Assembly (NCBI RefSeq): GCF_023276355.1
Contig: NZ_JALLPL010000002.1
Span: 124,001-188,000 of the forward strand
Direction of reading: 5' to 3'
Source: Haloplanus sp. XH21
GTDB taxonomy: Archaea > Halobacteriota > Halobacteria > Halobacteriales > Haloferacaceae
DNA length: 64,000 nucleotides
Shown here: positions 52,859 through 60,629 of the stretch, piece by piece
Position numbering within the stretch: position 1 is the first letter of the stretch
How the letters are laid out: each line of letters starts with the position of its first letter
Position numbers and translations under genes: made by a program
Notes under the pieces: generated by a model
The model's database searches: none
The model's input: the letters and a program-made list of their open reading frames with translations, nothing else
Told to the model about the DNA's origin: nothing

Positions 52859-54115
52859 TCACTCCAGAACCCGATGCCGCTTGGCAGTTTCACGAATGTC
52901 GTTGAGCTCACCTAGTTCGCTCTCGAGTGCGTCGAGGGCCGACGACAGAGAGACATCAAGCTCGTATTCGTTGTAGTTCCCGCGTCCACTCGACGAGTCG
53001 ACCAACCGTAAGATCCCGTGGAGGCTCAAATCCGACAGGTGGTCGTGTACTCGCCTGCGTTTCAGTGGTTCACTGCCGTGATTACGAAGAACCTCTCGAT
53101 AGCGCTCATAGATCAGTTTCGTCCGTTCGGGTGTTTCTCCCTCTGCCGCTAGCTGACAGACAGTCAGCAATACATATTGCCCCTGCCGGGTCAACGAATG
53201 CATCCCTTCGACAACCTGTTGTCGCTGGATCTGATGCTCGGCCTCCCGAACGTGGTCTTCGGTGATTTTCGCCTCTCCACCCGCCATCGCGTCGTTCTCG
53301 GCGATATCAGCTGCTTTCCGGAGTAACCGTAATGCCTGCCGAGCAGATCCCGAGTCCTGTGCAGAGAATGCTGCGCACAATGGGATTACATCTGATTCGA
53401 GGACATCGTCGTAGAGCGCGATATCGGCTCGGTGCTTGAGAATATTCTGCAGTTCAGTCGCGTCGTACGGAGGGAACAAGATTTCCTCTTCGCAGAGAGT
53501 GTCCTTGACTTTTGGAGAGAGGTTTTCTCGGAACTTGAAGTCGTTCGAGATGCCGACCACACCGATTTTCACATCGAGATCCAATTGCGAGCGTGCTCGT
53601 GGAAGCTCGTACAGAATATCGTCATCCGAGCCGATGTTATCGATTTCGTCCAGAACCACGAGAATAGTCCCACCGATCGACTCAAGGTCGTTGTAGAGTT
53701 CGTTGAAGATGCGTTTTTGTTGATACCCGGTTTCGCTCATCGGTTCGCGCGAAGACGAGACTGTGGTGAGAGGGTGAGAAGGAGAGCGAATCTCGTTCAC
53801 GAGATTGACCGCTACCTGATAGGATGTGGTGCAGCCAGTACAGTTGAGTTCAATAACGTTGAGATCGACGTCGTCGTACTCTCCGGCGGATTCCTGCAGC
53901 TCCTCAAGAAGATCGTGCGTAGCAGCTGTCTTCCCGACGCCGGTAACGCCATAGAGAAAGACGTTGTTCGGTTGCCAGCCCTGAATGACGGGACGGAGAG
54001 CGGCCGCATATTCGTCGAGTTCTTCGTCTCGCTCCTCGAGTGTCTCTGGCTGGTAATCATCCCGGAGGACGTCTTTGTCCTGGATGATGAACGATTCTCG
54101 ATTGAATCGGCCCAT
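52859..54115 (-). CDS. Orc1/Cdc6 replication initiator 2
   Basis: A 418-residue AAA+ initiator from ATG 54115 (four codons more if 54127 is used). It opens MGRFNRESFIIQDKDVLRDDYQPE, with Walker A GVTGVGKTAA (about residue 62), Walker B VVLDEIDNIG (about 148) and a C-terminal winged helix (about 320-400, RRRVHDHLSDLSLHGIL). The TATA box at 54141-54147 fits the 54115 start. It is only distantly related to initiator 1 and is flanked by its own repeats, so it forms a second, independent replication module. Confidence 0.92.
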   Translation of the reverse strand: MGRFNRESFIIQDKDVLRDDYQPETLEERDEELDEYAAALRPVIQGWQPNNVFLYGVTGVGKTAATHDLLEELQESAGEYDDVDLNVIELNCTGCTTSYQVAVNLVNEIRSPSHPLTTVSSSREPMSETGYQQKRIFNELYNDLESIGGTILVVLDEIDNIGSDDDILYELPRARSQLDLDVKIGVVGISNDFKFRENLSPKVKDTLCEEEILFPPYDATELQNILKHRADIALYDDVLESDVIPLCAAFSAQDSGSARQALRLLRKAADIAENDAMAGGEAKITEDHVREAEHQIQRQQVVEGMHSLTRQGQYVLLTVCQLAAEGETPERTKLIYERYREVLRNHGSEPLKRRRVHDHLSDLSLHGILRLVDSSSGRGNYNEYELDVSLSSALDALESELGELNDIRETAKRHRVLE

Positions 54116-54140
54116 AGGCGGACTCAAGACGAAGAACCAT

Positions 54141-54147
54141 CATAAAA
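54141..54147 (-). promoter_or_regulatory. TATA-like element of orc gene 2
   Basis: TTTTATG on the minus strand, 26-32 bases before the ATG at 54115. Confidence 0.5.
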
Positions 54148-54224
54148 CCATGGGTTCCAGTATCACCACTAACCCACCGCTCGAACCAGTTATGCCAGTA
54201 CCGCAACCACTTATAAAACACACA

Positions 54225-54485
54225 CACTCCACTATTGCCAGTAAACCTTTGCAACAACTGGAGGGGGTCGTTGACCCTCTCTAACCAACGATACTCTTAA
54301 TACATTGCACGTTTAACCATACCCGCACTAGCGAAAACTCAACTAGCTATAGTAGGTTTAGATGACAGTAACTAGACTAGAGACGTGACAGCTTCTGCCC
54401 TCCCGTCCATTCTCCCCTCGTTACTGGCAATGGTGGAGTGAGAGAGGTACTTAAACGACGGTATTATTGGCAATACTGGCAACTT
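54225..54485. repeat. Iteron cluster of origin 2, upstream side
   Basis: CACTCCACTATTGCCAGTAA at 54225-54244 and the opposed TTACTGGCAATGGTGGAGTG at 54421-54440 bracket an AT-rich stretch of about 175 bases; ATTGGCAATACTGGCAAC follows at 54465-54482. Opposed repeats around an AT-rich core upstream of the initiator gene are the expected origin layout. 54128-54690 contains no gene. Confidence 0.7.
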
Positions 54486-54690
54486 TGGTCGCCCTCTCCC
54501 TGCTACCATCGTTGCCTGGTCGATATTCCAGTCGAAATCTACCCTTCCCGACACCAATCGATCGATGACCGTGGACCTCTTTCCACATGTTTCGCTCGGT
54601 CCCACTTCCCGACGATGACCGTTTCTGAATCTACTCTCCGTGATCCCTGTCGTTCATCTGGTTCGAATTTCGACCGATACAGATCATCGA

Positions 54691-54730
54691 TTAACCAACA
54701 AAGCGCATGTATTGACGGTCTGTTGGTTAA
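54691..54730. repeat. S element 9
   Basis: TTAACCAACA at 54691-54700 and TGTTGGTTAA at 54721-54730, 40 bases overall, between origin 2 and the winged-helix pseudogene. Confidence 0.85.
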
Positions 54731-54856
54731 CTGTTCATGGCCTATGCTCGATTCGCGGTCGGCACTCAGTACTAGTATCCCGTGATTTCGGCGTTTCGCG
54801 ATTCCGCAAGGGTTCGATTGATTGCCGCTCGATCTCACCCAATCGGAGACAGGATA

Positions 54857-55345
54857 TTACTGCATTGGCGACGCAGCTTCCGAACCGACGAGTGAGTACT
54901 CCCGGTCCCGGCTCGTGCCTTCCGCATCGACGAGGTTGTACTGGACCATCTTGGAGAGATACGTCCGCACTCGCCGTCTCTGTGGGATACTCGGCTAGCC
55001 AGAGGGCCGTCGCATACTGGTCGCCGATCTGCACCCACCCGTTTCGTGGATCCCACATCTCGGGTTCGATTACTCGGGCAAGACGATCGGTGAGGTCCTC
55101 GCTGTGCTTGCCGTCCTGATCGTCGGTAAGGAGGTCCTCAACGAGTTCGTTGGGAAGGTCGTCATCACGTCCCCAGTATTCGCGCGCCACGGTCAGCGAC
55201 TCGTGGGGCGTCGGGTCGCGCGTTTCTAATCCGTTGACGCTCCCGATAGCCGCCCGGACAGTCTCGATGCGATCAGCGAGCGTCGCCTCAATTGCACTGT
55301 CAGAGACCGCGTCGGCATCAGACGTCGACGTCTACGATGGCGATG
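54857..55345 (-). pseudogene. Broken winged-helix protein gene
   Basis: On the minus strand an open frame without a start codon reads DRIETVRAAIGSVNGLETRD, LTVAREYWGRDDDLPNELVEDLL and MWDPRNGWVQIGDQYATALWLA; a frameshift at about 54985 then leads to RRRVRTYLSKMVQYNLVDAEG and a stop at 54857. The end looks like a winged-helix domain. With no start and one frameshift it is a pseudogene. A GTG at 55190 could start a shorter product. Family not recognised. Confidence 0.55.
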
Positions 55346-55379
55346 CGACAGCGGTCGACACCGCAGCCGACGATGATCG

Positions 55380-55946
55380 ATGAACGGCCGGCGACTGCGA
55401 ACGGTCGTCGCCGACACCAGCGCACTCGTCAGTCTCGCGGTTCCCCGAGCCGACGCGACTGTCGATACCGGCACCCCAGACCCATTCCAGTATCTACTCA
55501 CATCGTGTGAGGTATTCGTGCCGCCAGAAGTGGTCGCGGAACTCCGTGACATCACGCAGTATCAGGATATCCACGGGGCAGCTGCGAGTAACGTCCTCGC
55601 AGCCCGTGGCCACTACACTATCGAGGATCCGTACGAGCGCGAGGAGACACCAGACTCGCGGCCGACGTTCGGCCTCGATGACAGCGAGACCGATGGCATT
55701 GTCCTCGCGAACGCGCTTGCTGTCGAGGGGTTTCTCACCGACGAGTTTGGTGGGACGAACTTCCCGCTGATTCACGCCGTGCTGCAGGGGCCGCGGATCG
55801 TCCCAACGCCGCGGCTCATCGTCGACTACGCCCGGAACGGACATCTGAGCCACGAGACGGTTCGAACGCTGCTCACGACCATCACACATCAAAGCTGGGA
55901 AAACAACCAGTACGTCGCGCAGTTGCTCCAACGTCTCGAAGAGTAA
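55380..55946 (+). CDS. PIN-domain protein
   Basis: A 188-residue protein. VVADTSALVSLAV near the start holds the first PIN Asp; VPPEVVAELRDI the conserved Glu; LDDSETDGIVLANALAVEGFLTDEFG the Asp/Asp pair of the active site. PIN proteins of this type are Mg2+-dependent RNases, often VapC-like toxins. Its ATG overlaps the TGA of an upstream frame whose last 22 residues (DVDVYDGDATAVDTAADD) look real but whose beginning is gone, so the partner or antitoxin gene may have been lost. Confidence 0.8.
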   Translation: MNGRRLRTVVADTSALVSLAVPRADATVDTGTPDPFQYLLTSCEVFVPPEVVAELRDITQYQDIHGAAASNVLAARGHYTIEDPYEREETPDSRPTFGLDDSETDGIVLANALAVEGFLTDEFGGTNFPLIHAVLQGPRIVPTPRLIVDYARNGHLSHETVRTLLTTITHQSWENNQYVAQLLQRLEE

Positions 55947-55957
55947 CCGACATCCGA

Positions 55958-56619
55958 GTGGCGACGCCGAGCATCCAGCGCCAGCGACTCGGGCGGATGC
56001 GCCGTGAGCAGACCTGTGGTCGCTGGCGGTCGAAAGCGGAACGGAATCTCGCACACGGGTTGGGCGAGGTACGCCGGCTGGCGAGTGCCCTCGAATTCTC
56101 TGACTCAGTGCGCTCTCAGGTATGTCAGCTCTTCCGGAGCGCCCAGAACGAGGACCTGCTTCGTGGCAGATCCATCGAGGCCATCGCCGCGGCCAGCTTC
56201 TACGGGGCCTACCGGTGCAACGGCCTCTCGCGGTTGCTGAGCGAGGTCAGCGAGATGGTCCGGGTCGCGGAGTCACGAGTCACGAACGCGTACAAAACGC
56301 TGAATGAAGAGCTGAGCCCGTCTCCCTCAGCATGTTCGTGCCGCGACTCGCCTCCGACCTCGAGTGTTCGGACGAGATCCGACAACGGGCCCGAACGCTC
56401 GCAGAGCAGGCCGAAAAGCGCGGCGTCACGACGGGCGTCCATCCGGCCGGGTTCGCCGCGGCCTGCCTCTACAAGGCCGGTCGCGAAGAGGGCCGATGGT
56501 TGACGCAATCCAAGGTTGCAGAAACCGCCAACATTTCATCGACAGCGGTTCGAACCCATCGAGACACACTACAACAGTTGGACGGTAAACAAAAAGTGGG
56601 CACCAAAAGCACTACATAG
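55958..56619 (+). pseudogene. Transcription factor B (TFB) relic
   Basis: Reading from 55958 gives QRQRLGRMRREQTCGRWRSK and the first cyclin repeat (SIEAIAAASFYGAYRCNG...SRVTNAYKTLNEEL); a one-base shift near 56318 leads to the second repeat (MFVPRLASDLECSDEIRQRA, THRDTLQQL). The N-terminal zinc ribbon and start codon are missing. Plasmid-borne TFB genes are common in haloarchaea, but this copy is dead unless the shift is a sequencing error. Confidence 0.75.
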
Positions 56620-56680
56620 AAACGAGAGGCATCTGCAGAAAGCAGAGGTTAGATATGCATTGTAACAAAGGATATCGATA

Positions 56681-57226
56681 ATGGACGAAGAATCGGAATC
56701 AATCAGCTATTTGTCGGCTGCTGATATCCGTGACATCCACGAGTTGATCGTGGAGTCAAATGCGGAGACGACCGCTGGTATCTCTTCGCCAGGCGATATC
56801 GAATACGCCGTTGAACATATTCAGGAAGGCCATTTCGGTCAGGTGCCCGAATCGATCCACGAGAAGGCATTCCAGCTGCTGCGGCTCATTGCGGCGAATC
56901 ATCCATTTGTCGATGGCAACAAGCGAACGGCGCTCATGTCGACTCGAATTTTCTACGCCTTGAATGGTCTGCGATTTGACTATGATCGGACGATCAAAGA
57001 GATTCTAAAGGCGCTCGCGACGGATGAGGCTGGTGTCGATGAGAACGACGTGAGCGAGTATCTCCGAACGCACACAGAACCACTTGCCCCGGAGTACGAG
57101 GCGACCATCAACCTCTGGCTGTCACGTATTGAAGGCACAGACCAGCTATCGACGGAGCACGACACAGTCGATCAGCAATCCAAAGAACCGAACGATTATG
57201 ACGACGAATCCCATAATGAGGAATAA
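56681..57226 (+). CDS. Doc/Fic-family toxin-like protein
   Basis: A 181-residue protein with the Fic/Doc core HPFVDGNKRTALM (about residues 74-86), the HxFx(D/E)GNxR motif that binds the nucleotide, and preceding helices as in Doc (DIRDIHELIVES, EKAFQLLRLIAANHPF). The tail is hydrophilic and acidic. Doc phosphorylates EF-Tu in bacteria; Fic proteins usually AMPylate targets. The usual antitoxin Phd is not upstream; instead a 45-residue acidic gene follows two bases after the stop codon. Confidence 0.85.
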   Translation: MDEESESISYLSAADIRDIHELIVESNAETTAGISSPGDIEYAVEHIQEGHFGQVPESIHEKAFQLLRLIAANHPFVDGNKRTALMSTRIFYALNGLRFDYDRTIKEILKALATDEAGVDENDVSEYLRTHTEPLAPEYEATINLWLSRIEGTDQLSTEHDTVDQQSKEPNDYDDESHNEE

Positions 57227-57228
57227 GG

Positions 57229-57366
57229 ATGGCCGCTGAAAGTGAGCAGCCCGAGATTCCCGATGAGATGTCCCCCGAAGAGGCACGGCAGTATCTCATT
57301 CGGTTCCTCGGACGCCAAGACCTCGACGAACACGAGGAAATCTACGACGAACTCGCGACCGAGTAG
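57229..57366 (+). CDS. Acidic microprotein after Doc (possible antitoxin)
   Basis: ATG 57229 to TAG 57366, 45 residues: an acidic helix-forming protein (EIPDEMSPEEARQYLIRFLG, then DEHEEIYDELATE). It starts two bases after the Doc stop codon and is clearly co-transcribed. Size and position suggest a neutralising partner, unlike the upstream Phd of bacteria, but no family is recognised and the role is inferred from position only. Confidence 0.6.
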   Translation: MAAESEQPEIPDEMSPEEARQYLIRFLGRQDLDEHEEIYDELATE

Positions 57367-57492
57367 GACTCCCGCCAAGCTGTGGATTCCACGTCGTACT
57401 GCAACAGTATTAGTGAGACCGTTCCAATCCGGAGCGCAGGCGAGGTCGACGTATCGGTTTTCCCGTTCGCGCTAGAACCATTGTCCACGCAC

Positions 57493-58314
57493 ATGGACAT
57501 AGCCGAGGACGCGGTTCGAGATGTCTGCACGGATGCGGTCTTCGAACGCGGCGAACGATATCTTGCTGAGAGTCGTATCCACGAGATTCACCGCGTCGAC
57601 AGCACCGTCACCGCCGTCGTGAGTGGCAGCCATCAGTATGATGTTCGTGTTGACCTTGCCACCGACGGGTTTGCCCCGTGGTGCGACTGTCCGTACGACG
57701 GGCCGGGAGCGTGCAAGCACGTCGTCGCCGTGTTGCTTCGGTGTGTAGACGACCCTCCCTCAGACGAAGGCAATCGACTCGACGCCGCACTCAACGGCGC
57801 CGATATCGACGAACTCCGCGCGTTCCTGCGTGACGAACTCGCGACCGATGCGGATCTCCGCGATCGGTTTCTCGCTCGCGTCGGCGAGCCGACGAGACAG
57901 TCGGTCGACGAGCTTCGCACCTCGATCGACCGGCGGTTCGAAGAGACGAACCCTGAGTACCACGTTGTCTTCGAGCCAATCGACTTCACGCAGTGGTTCG
58001 ATCTCGCGAACGAGTACCGCGATCAGGGGCGGTACGCGTCGGCGGCGACCGTCTATCGGGCCCTCGTCGAGTCGCTCGACGACAACATGGAGCGCGTCGA
58101 CGGTGCCTACGACCACTTCTCGCGTGCGTTCAGTCGGGCACTCGACGGATATGTCGACTGTGTCGCGACCGCGGAGCGCGACGCTGATGCAATCACTGAC
58201 GCCGTCGCATTCCTCAATGAACGGGCGACATCGGAAACGCCGTTCCTCGCGGAACACTTCGAGAAGGCAGCAGTCGAGCTTCGAGAGAAGCTGGGCGAAC
58301 AGTCCGACGAATAG
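57493..58314 (+). CDS. SWIM zinc-finger protein with helical repeats
   Basis: A 273-residue protein from ATG 57493 (an earlier in-frame start would add unrelated residues). After VRDVCTDAVFERGERYLAE comes the SWIM motif WCDCPYDGPGACKHVVAVLL (about residues 57-76). The C-terminal 180 residues are helical with a TPR-like repeat (WFDLANEYRDQGRYASAATVYRAL). It resembles SWIM proteins found widely in haloarchaea, distinct from those at 16718 and 50401. Role unknown, probably nucleic-acid-linked. Confidence 0.75.
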   Translation: MDIAEDAVRDVCTDAVFERGERYLAESRIHEIHRVDSTVTAVVSGSHQYDVRVDLATDGFAPWCDCPYDGPGACKHVVAVLLRCVDDPPSDEGNRLDAALNGADIDELRAFLRDELATDADLRDRFLARVGEPTRQSVDELRTSIDRRFEETNPEYHVVFEPIDFTQWFDLANEYRDQGRYASAATVYRALVESLDDNMERVDGAYDHFSRAFSRALDGYVDCVATAERDADAITDAVAFLNERATSETPFLAEHFEKAAVELREKLGEQSDE

Positions 58315-58359
58315 CTGTGTCTCCCTCGATGACGCCCGCAAGTTCGACGATCGCGAAAA

Positions 58360-58920
58360 TTAGTTTGTCTCGCGGTCAGCCACGTCGATCATCTGTTCGC
58401 GAGCGGTTTCGACGTCCGAGTAGAGCGCCAACGCGTGCTTGATGAGTCGGCGGTCTTCCTGGTTCTCCTCCCAACGTCCGATAACGTCGCGGCGTTCACG
58501 AAGTTCGTCACTTGCGATATCACCGTCGGCGAGCGACTGTTCGAGCTCTTCCCATGTCTCAACGTCGTAGGTCGCCTGCCAGTCCTCGATCTCTTCGGTG
58601 ATCGCCGCCAGTTCGTTGCGTAGCTCCTCGCGAGTATTCGCCTCGATGAGCGTCCGGATTTCCTCGAAGAGCAGCCGCGTGTAGTCCGGCTGATAGCGCG
58701 TGGTCTCGCCGGCCTCGACACGACGCAGCTGGCCCTGATCGACGAGCGCTTGGAGTTCCTCGTTGGTCGTGCTCCAGGCGGCGTCGGCCTGCTCGCTAAT
58801 CCAGTTGACCGACCGCGGTTCGCGAAGCGTCTCGGCGACCGCTCGAATACGGTCGCGGGCGCTCATCGACTCAGTCCACGACTGGACCCCATCTCGCGAG
58901 GATTCGGACATGTGTGGCAC
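58360..58920 (-). CDS. DUF7342-like winged-helix regulator
   Basis: A 186-residue protein. RDRIRAVAETLREPRSVNWISEQADAAWSTTNEEL is a winged-helix N-terminus (about residues 20-75), and ETTRYQPDYTRLLFEEIRTLI plus a coiled-coil-like ELAAITEEIEDWQATY region follow, as in DUF7342 proteins. These are common haloarchaeal transcription factors, often in plasmids and beside toxin genes. It converges with the SWIM gene at 57493. Confidence 0.75.
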   Translation of the reverse strand: MPHMSESSRDGVQSWTESMSARDRIRAVAETLREPRSVNWISEQADAAWSTTNEELQALVDQGQLRRVEAGETTRYQPDYTRLLFEEIRTLIEANTREELRNELAAITEEIEDWQATYDVETWEELEQSLADGDIASDELRERRDVIGRWEENQEDRRLIKHALALYSDVETAREQMIDVADRETN

Positions 58921-59471
58921 CTCTTACGACAGTGTTGGCGCTGAACTCTCATATATATTTGTACTCTCTTGTATAATCGAGAGTGCGTTGCGAGCGAGGG
59001 CGTCCGGACGTTGAAATTCGATACCGACAGAAGCTATGAGCCAACCGATGTACGACCGATATTCCGGCTTTGAGGAACTGCGGCCGACCGTCGAGGCGTC
59101 CCACATTCCGGACACGAGGCTGGACAACGACCGTAAAGGTGACCCCCAGCGGTAACGCGTCGCGACGACGTCCTCATCGGCGAGAAGGCGGCAGACGGGG
59201 CGAAAGTCCAGCGATGGTCGACTGCCCCGACTGTGGGTACGAAGCTCCCGCACACATCGTTTACGGCGCCGAACGGTGAGTGAGCGCTGGGCGCTGTTTT
59301 TCCGCCGGGCACGAGGTAGTGGCCCAGGACGTCCGGGTTAGTCAACCTATGACCCTTGAAGTACTTGACCGACACAGTGAGGCACTGTTCGAGTTCCTCT
59401 GGTGCCCCGTTTGCGGGCAGGAGGTGGCAACAGACATATGCGAGAGCGCTATGTGCCAGTTAGATACAGTT
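58921..59471 (+). other. Stretch with zinc-ribbon coding relics
   Basis: No intact gene. A plus-strand fragment at about 58972-59055 (EGVRTLKFDTDRSYEPTDV) ends in a stop; at 59213 a frame MVDCPDCGYEAPAHIVYGAE stops at 59278 and appears to continue as EVLDRHSEALFEFLWCPVCGQEV in the same region. Together these look like a broken zinc-ribbon protein just before the PadR gene. Confidence 0.45.
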
Positions 59472-59765
59472 ATGTACGACTTGACTGGCTTCCAACGAGA
59501 CCTCCTCTACGTAATTGTTGGTGGCGATGAGCCCCATGGGCTTGCTCTCAAAGAAGAACTCGAAGACTACTACGAGAGCGAAATTAACCACGGCCGACTG
59601 TATCCCAATCTCGATACGCTCGTTGAGAAAGGACTCATCGAGAAAGGCACGCAAGACCGACGAACGAACATCTACACACTCACTCGCCGCGGCCGCCGTG
59701 AACTCGAGGACCGCCAAGAGTGGGAACAGAAGTACGTCGAGCCGGCAGAAACCTCGTCAGCATAG
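59472..59765 (+). CDS. PadR family transcriptional regulator
   Basis: A 97-residue protein from ATG 59472. LTGFQRDLLYVIVGGDEPHGLALKEELEDYY is the PadR winged-helix start, and GRLYPNLDTLVEKGLIEKG and RRTNIYTLTRRGRRELEDR complete the wing. Short PadR-like proteins are very common in haloarchaea. The decayed zinc-ribbon frame runs straight into it, so its true start could be a little earlier. A decayed S element follows at 59830. Confidence 0.85.
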   Translation: MYDLTGFQRDLLYVIVGGDEPHGLALKEELEDYYESEINHGRLYPNLDTLVEKGLIEKGTQDRRTNIYTLTRRGRRELEDRQEWEQKYVEPAETSSA

Positions 59766-59829
59766 CTCCGTTCTGGTCCCTGAACAGGCATTGGTACCGA
59801 GAAACGAGTCATCAGAGCTGTTGTCGTCA

Positions 59830-59868
59830 CTAACCATCAGTGGCTATTTTGATATTATTGTTGGTTAG
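59830..59868. repeat. Decayed S element 11
   Basis: CTAACCATCA at 59830-59839 and TGTTGGTTAG at 59859-59868, 39 bases overall; same design as S1-S10 with base changes in both arms. Confidence 0.55.
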
Positions 59869-59943
59869 CGGCGTTACGCAAAACTGGTTACCCGACATGG
59901 ATTCTCTCTGGTGGGCCGAGGACGCATAGTGGCTGTACCGTGC

Positions 59944-60204
59944 TTACGCCGTTGCCTCGTCCGAACTCTCATCTGGAGCCACAAGCGGGAGGTCGATATC
60001 AATCGCATCGTACCAGACCGATGGTCGCTTCGATTGCCCATCGTCGACGAGATCTATGAGATGGAGTTCCTCCAGCTCCTTCAGATTCCGATGCACTTGG
60101 CTAATGTCTCGATCAACGAGCCGAGCCGTCTCACTGATACTTCCGGGGTCGTGTTGGACAATCGCTCGTAAGAGCTCGAGGATTTCGGCGCCGATGTCGA
60201 TCAT
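59944..60204 (-). CDS. Small HTH protein (HVO_A0114-like)
   Basis: An 86-residue protein: EILELLRAIVQHDPGSISETARLVDRDISQVHRNLKELEELHLI is a complete helix-turn-helix with wing, followed by an acidic tail (LVAPDESSDEATA). Such small proteins often pair with a toxin gene (e.g. DUF6516) in archaea. No partner is visible: the sequence upstream belongs to the end of a gene on the other strand. Confidence 0.72.
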   Translation of the reverse strand: MIDIGAEILELLRAIVQHDPGSISETARLVDRDISQVHRNLKELEELHLIDLVDDGQSKRPSVWYDAIDIDLPLVAPDESSDEATA

Positions 60205-60429
60205 CGCGACCGCGATTCACGGCTCGATCAACCGGAAGCGAGTGAGTTCGGCGTCGACGACCGACCCGAAGTTGAGCAACCATCTGAGGGCGATCAGTCG
60301 ACGCTCTTCGCTGATACAGACGAAAGCCAGCAGACTCTCACTGGCGCCGACGCGGCCGCTCGCTGTCTCTTTGAGAACAAATACGCTGATAATTCCTCAG
60401 CAGGAGGAGAGGACACAACTGGCGTTTAA
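60187..60429 (+). pseudogene. C-terminal fragment of an acidic protein ending in S10
   Basis: A plus-strand frame without a start reads VDHRDRDSRLDQPEASEFG, VEQPSEGDQSTLFADTDESQ and ARCLFENKYADN, and its TAA stop is the beginning of the S10 arm. The composition is convincing for a haloarchaeal protein end, but the upstream part is missing or overwritten by the minus-strand HTH gene. Family not recognised. Confidence 0.45.
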
Positions 60430-60466
60430 CCAACAACACAAGGCTCATGGAACACGTGTTGGTTAA
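60426..60466. repeat. S element 10
   Basis: TTAACCAACA at 60426-60435 and TGTTGGTTAA at 60457-60466, 41 bases overall, just before the L leader of the interrupted DUF6610 gene. Confidence 0.85.
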
Positions 60467-60481
60467 CAGCTGAGTTCGCCT

Positions 60482-60514
60482 CGGTTTTTCGCCCCTCCGA
60501 GAGGGTGCAGGGCG
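60482..60514 (+). promoter_or_regulatory. L leader element (DUF6610, block 3)
   Basis: GGTTTTTCGCCCCTCCGAGA and GGGTGCAGGGCGG: T-tract plus GC-rich stretch, 30-60 bases before the ATG at 60544. Confidence 0.6.
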
Positions 60515-60543
60515 GCCGGAGTCGCCCTCGCCACTTCCAACTC

Positions 60544-60580
60544 ATGTCGACCGACACTAGCCCCAGCAGTAGCAGTGCGC
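60544..60580 (+). pseudogene. Severed 5' end of the block 3 DUF6610 gene
   Basis: ATG 60544 opens MSTDTSPSSSSA and is then cut by the TnpB element. The rest of the DUF6610 gene resumes after the element (coding from about 61990). This start is preceded by S10 and an L leader, the expected upstream region for such a gene. Confidence 0.5.
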
Positions 60581-60587
60581 GTAAATT

Positions 60588-60610
60588 GCCTCGGGGTCAA
60601 GCCCCGAGGC
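60588..60610 (-). ncRNA. Right-end hairpin, probable part of TnpB omega-RNA
   Basis: GCCTCGGGG (60588-60596) and CCCCGAGGC (60602-60610) form a 9-base-pair stem with a five-base loop, next to the tnpB 3' end. A smaller stem (GCCTC / GAGGC, 60634-60647) overlaps the end of tnpB. In IS200/IS605 elements the guide RNA is transcribed here and its guide is the flanking DNA beyond 60581. Confidence 0.55.
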
Positions 60611-60629
60611 TTTCGCGTGGACTCCCGTT

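Noticed and set aside
55150-55383. Plus-strand gene before the PIN gene
   Set aside because: Only about the last 22 codons look coding; the rest is antisense to a convincing minus-strand frame. Treated as a relic of a lost partner.
14374-60466. S elements as integron attC sites
   Set aside because: The arms do not fit the RYYYAAC/GTTRRRY consensus, there is no second inner pair of core sites, and the recombinase lacks a visible integron-integrase insertion. Similarity is in design only.
14374-60466. S elements as simple transcription terminators
   Set aside because: The arms are separated by 20-22 bases and lack a T-tract; several copies lie just before start codons rather than after genes.
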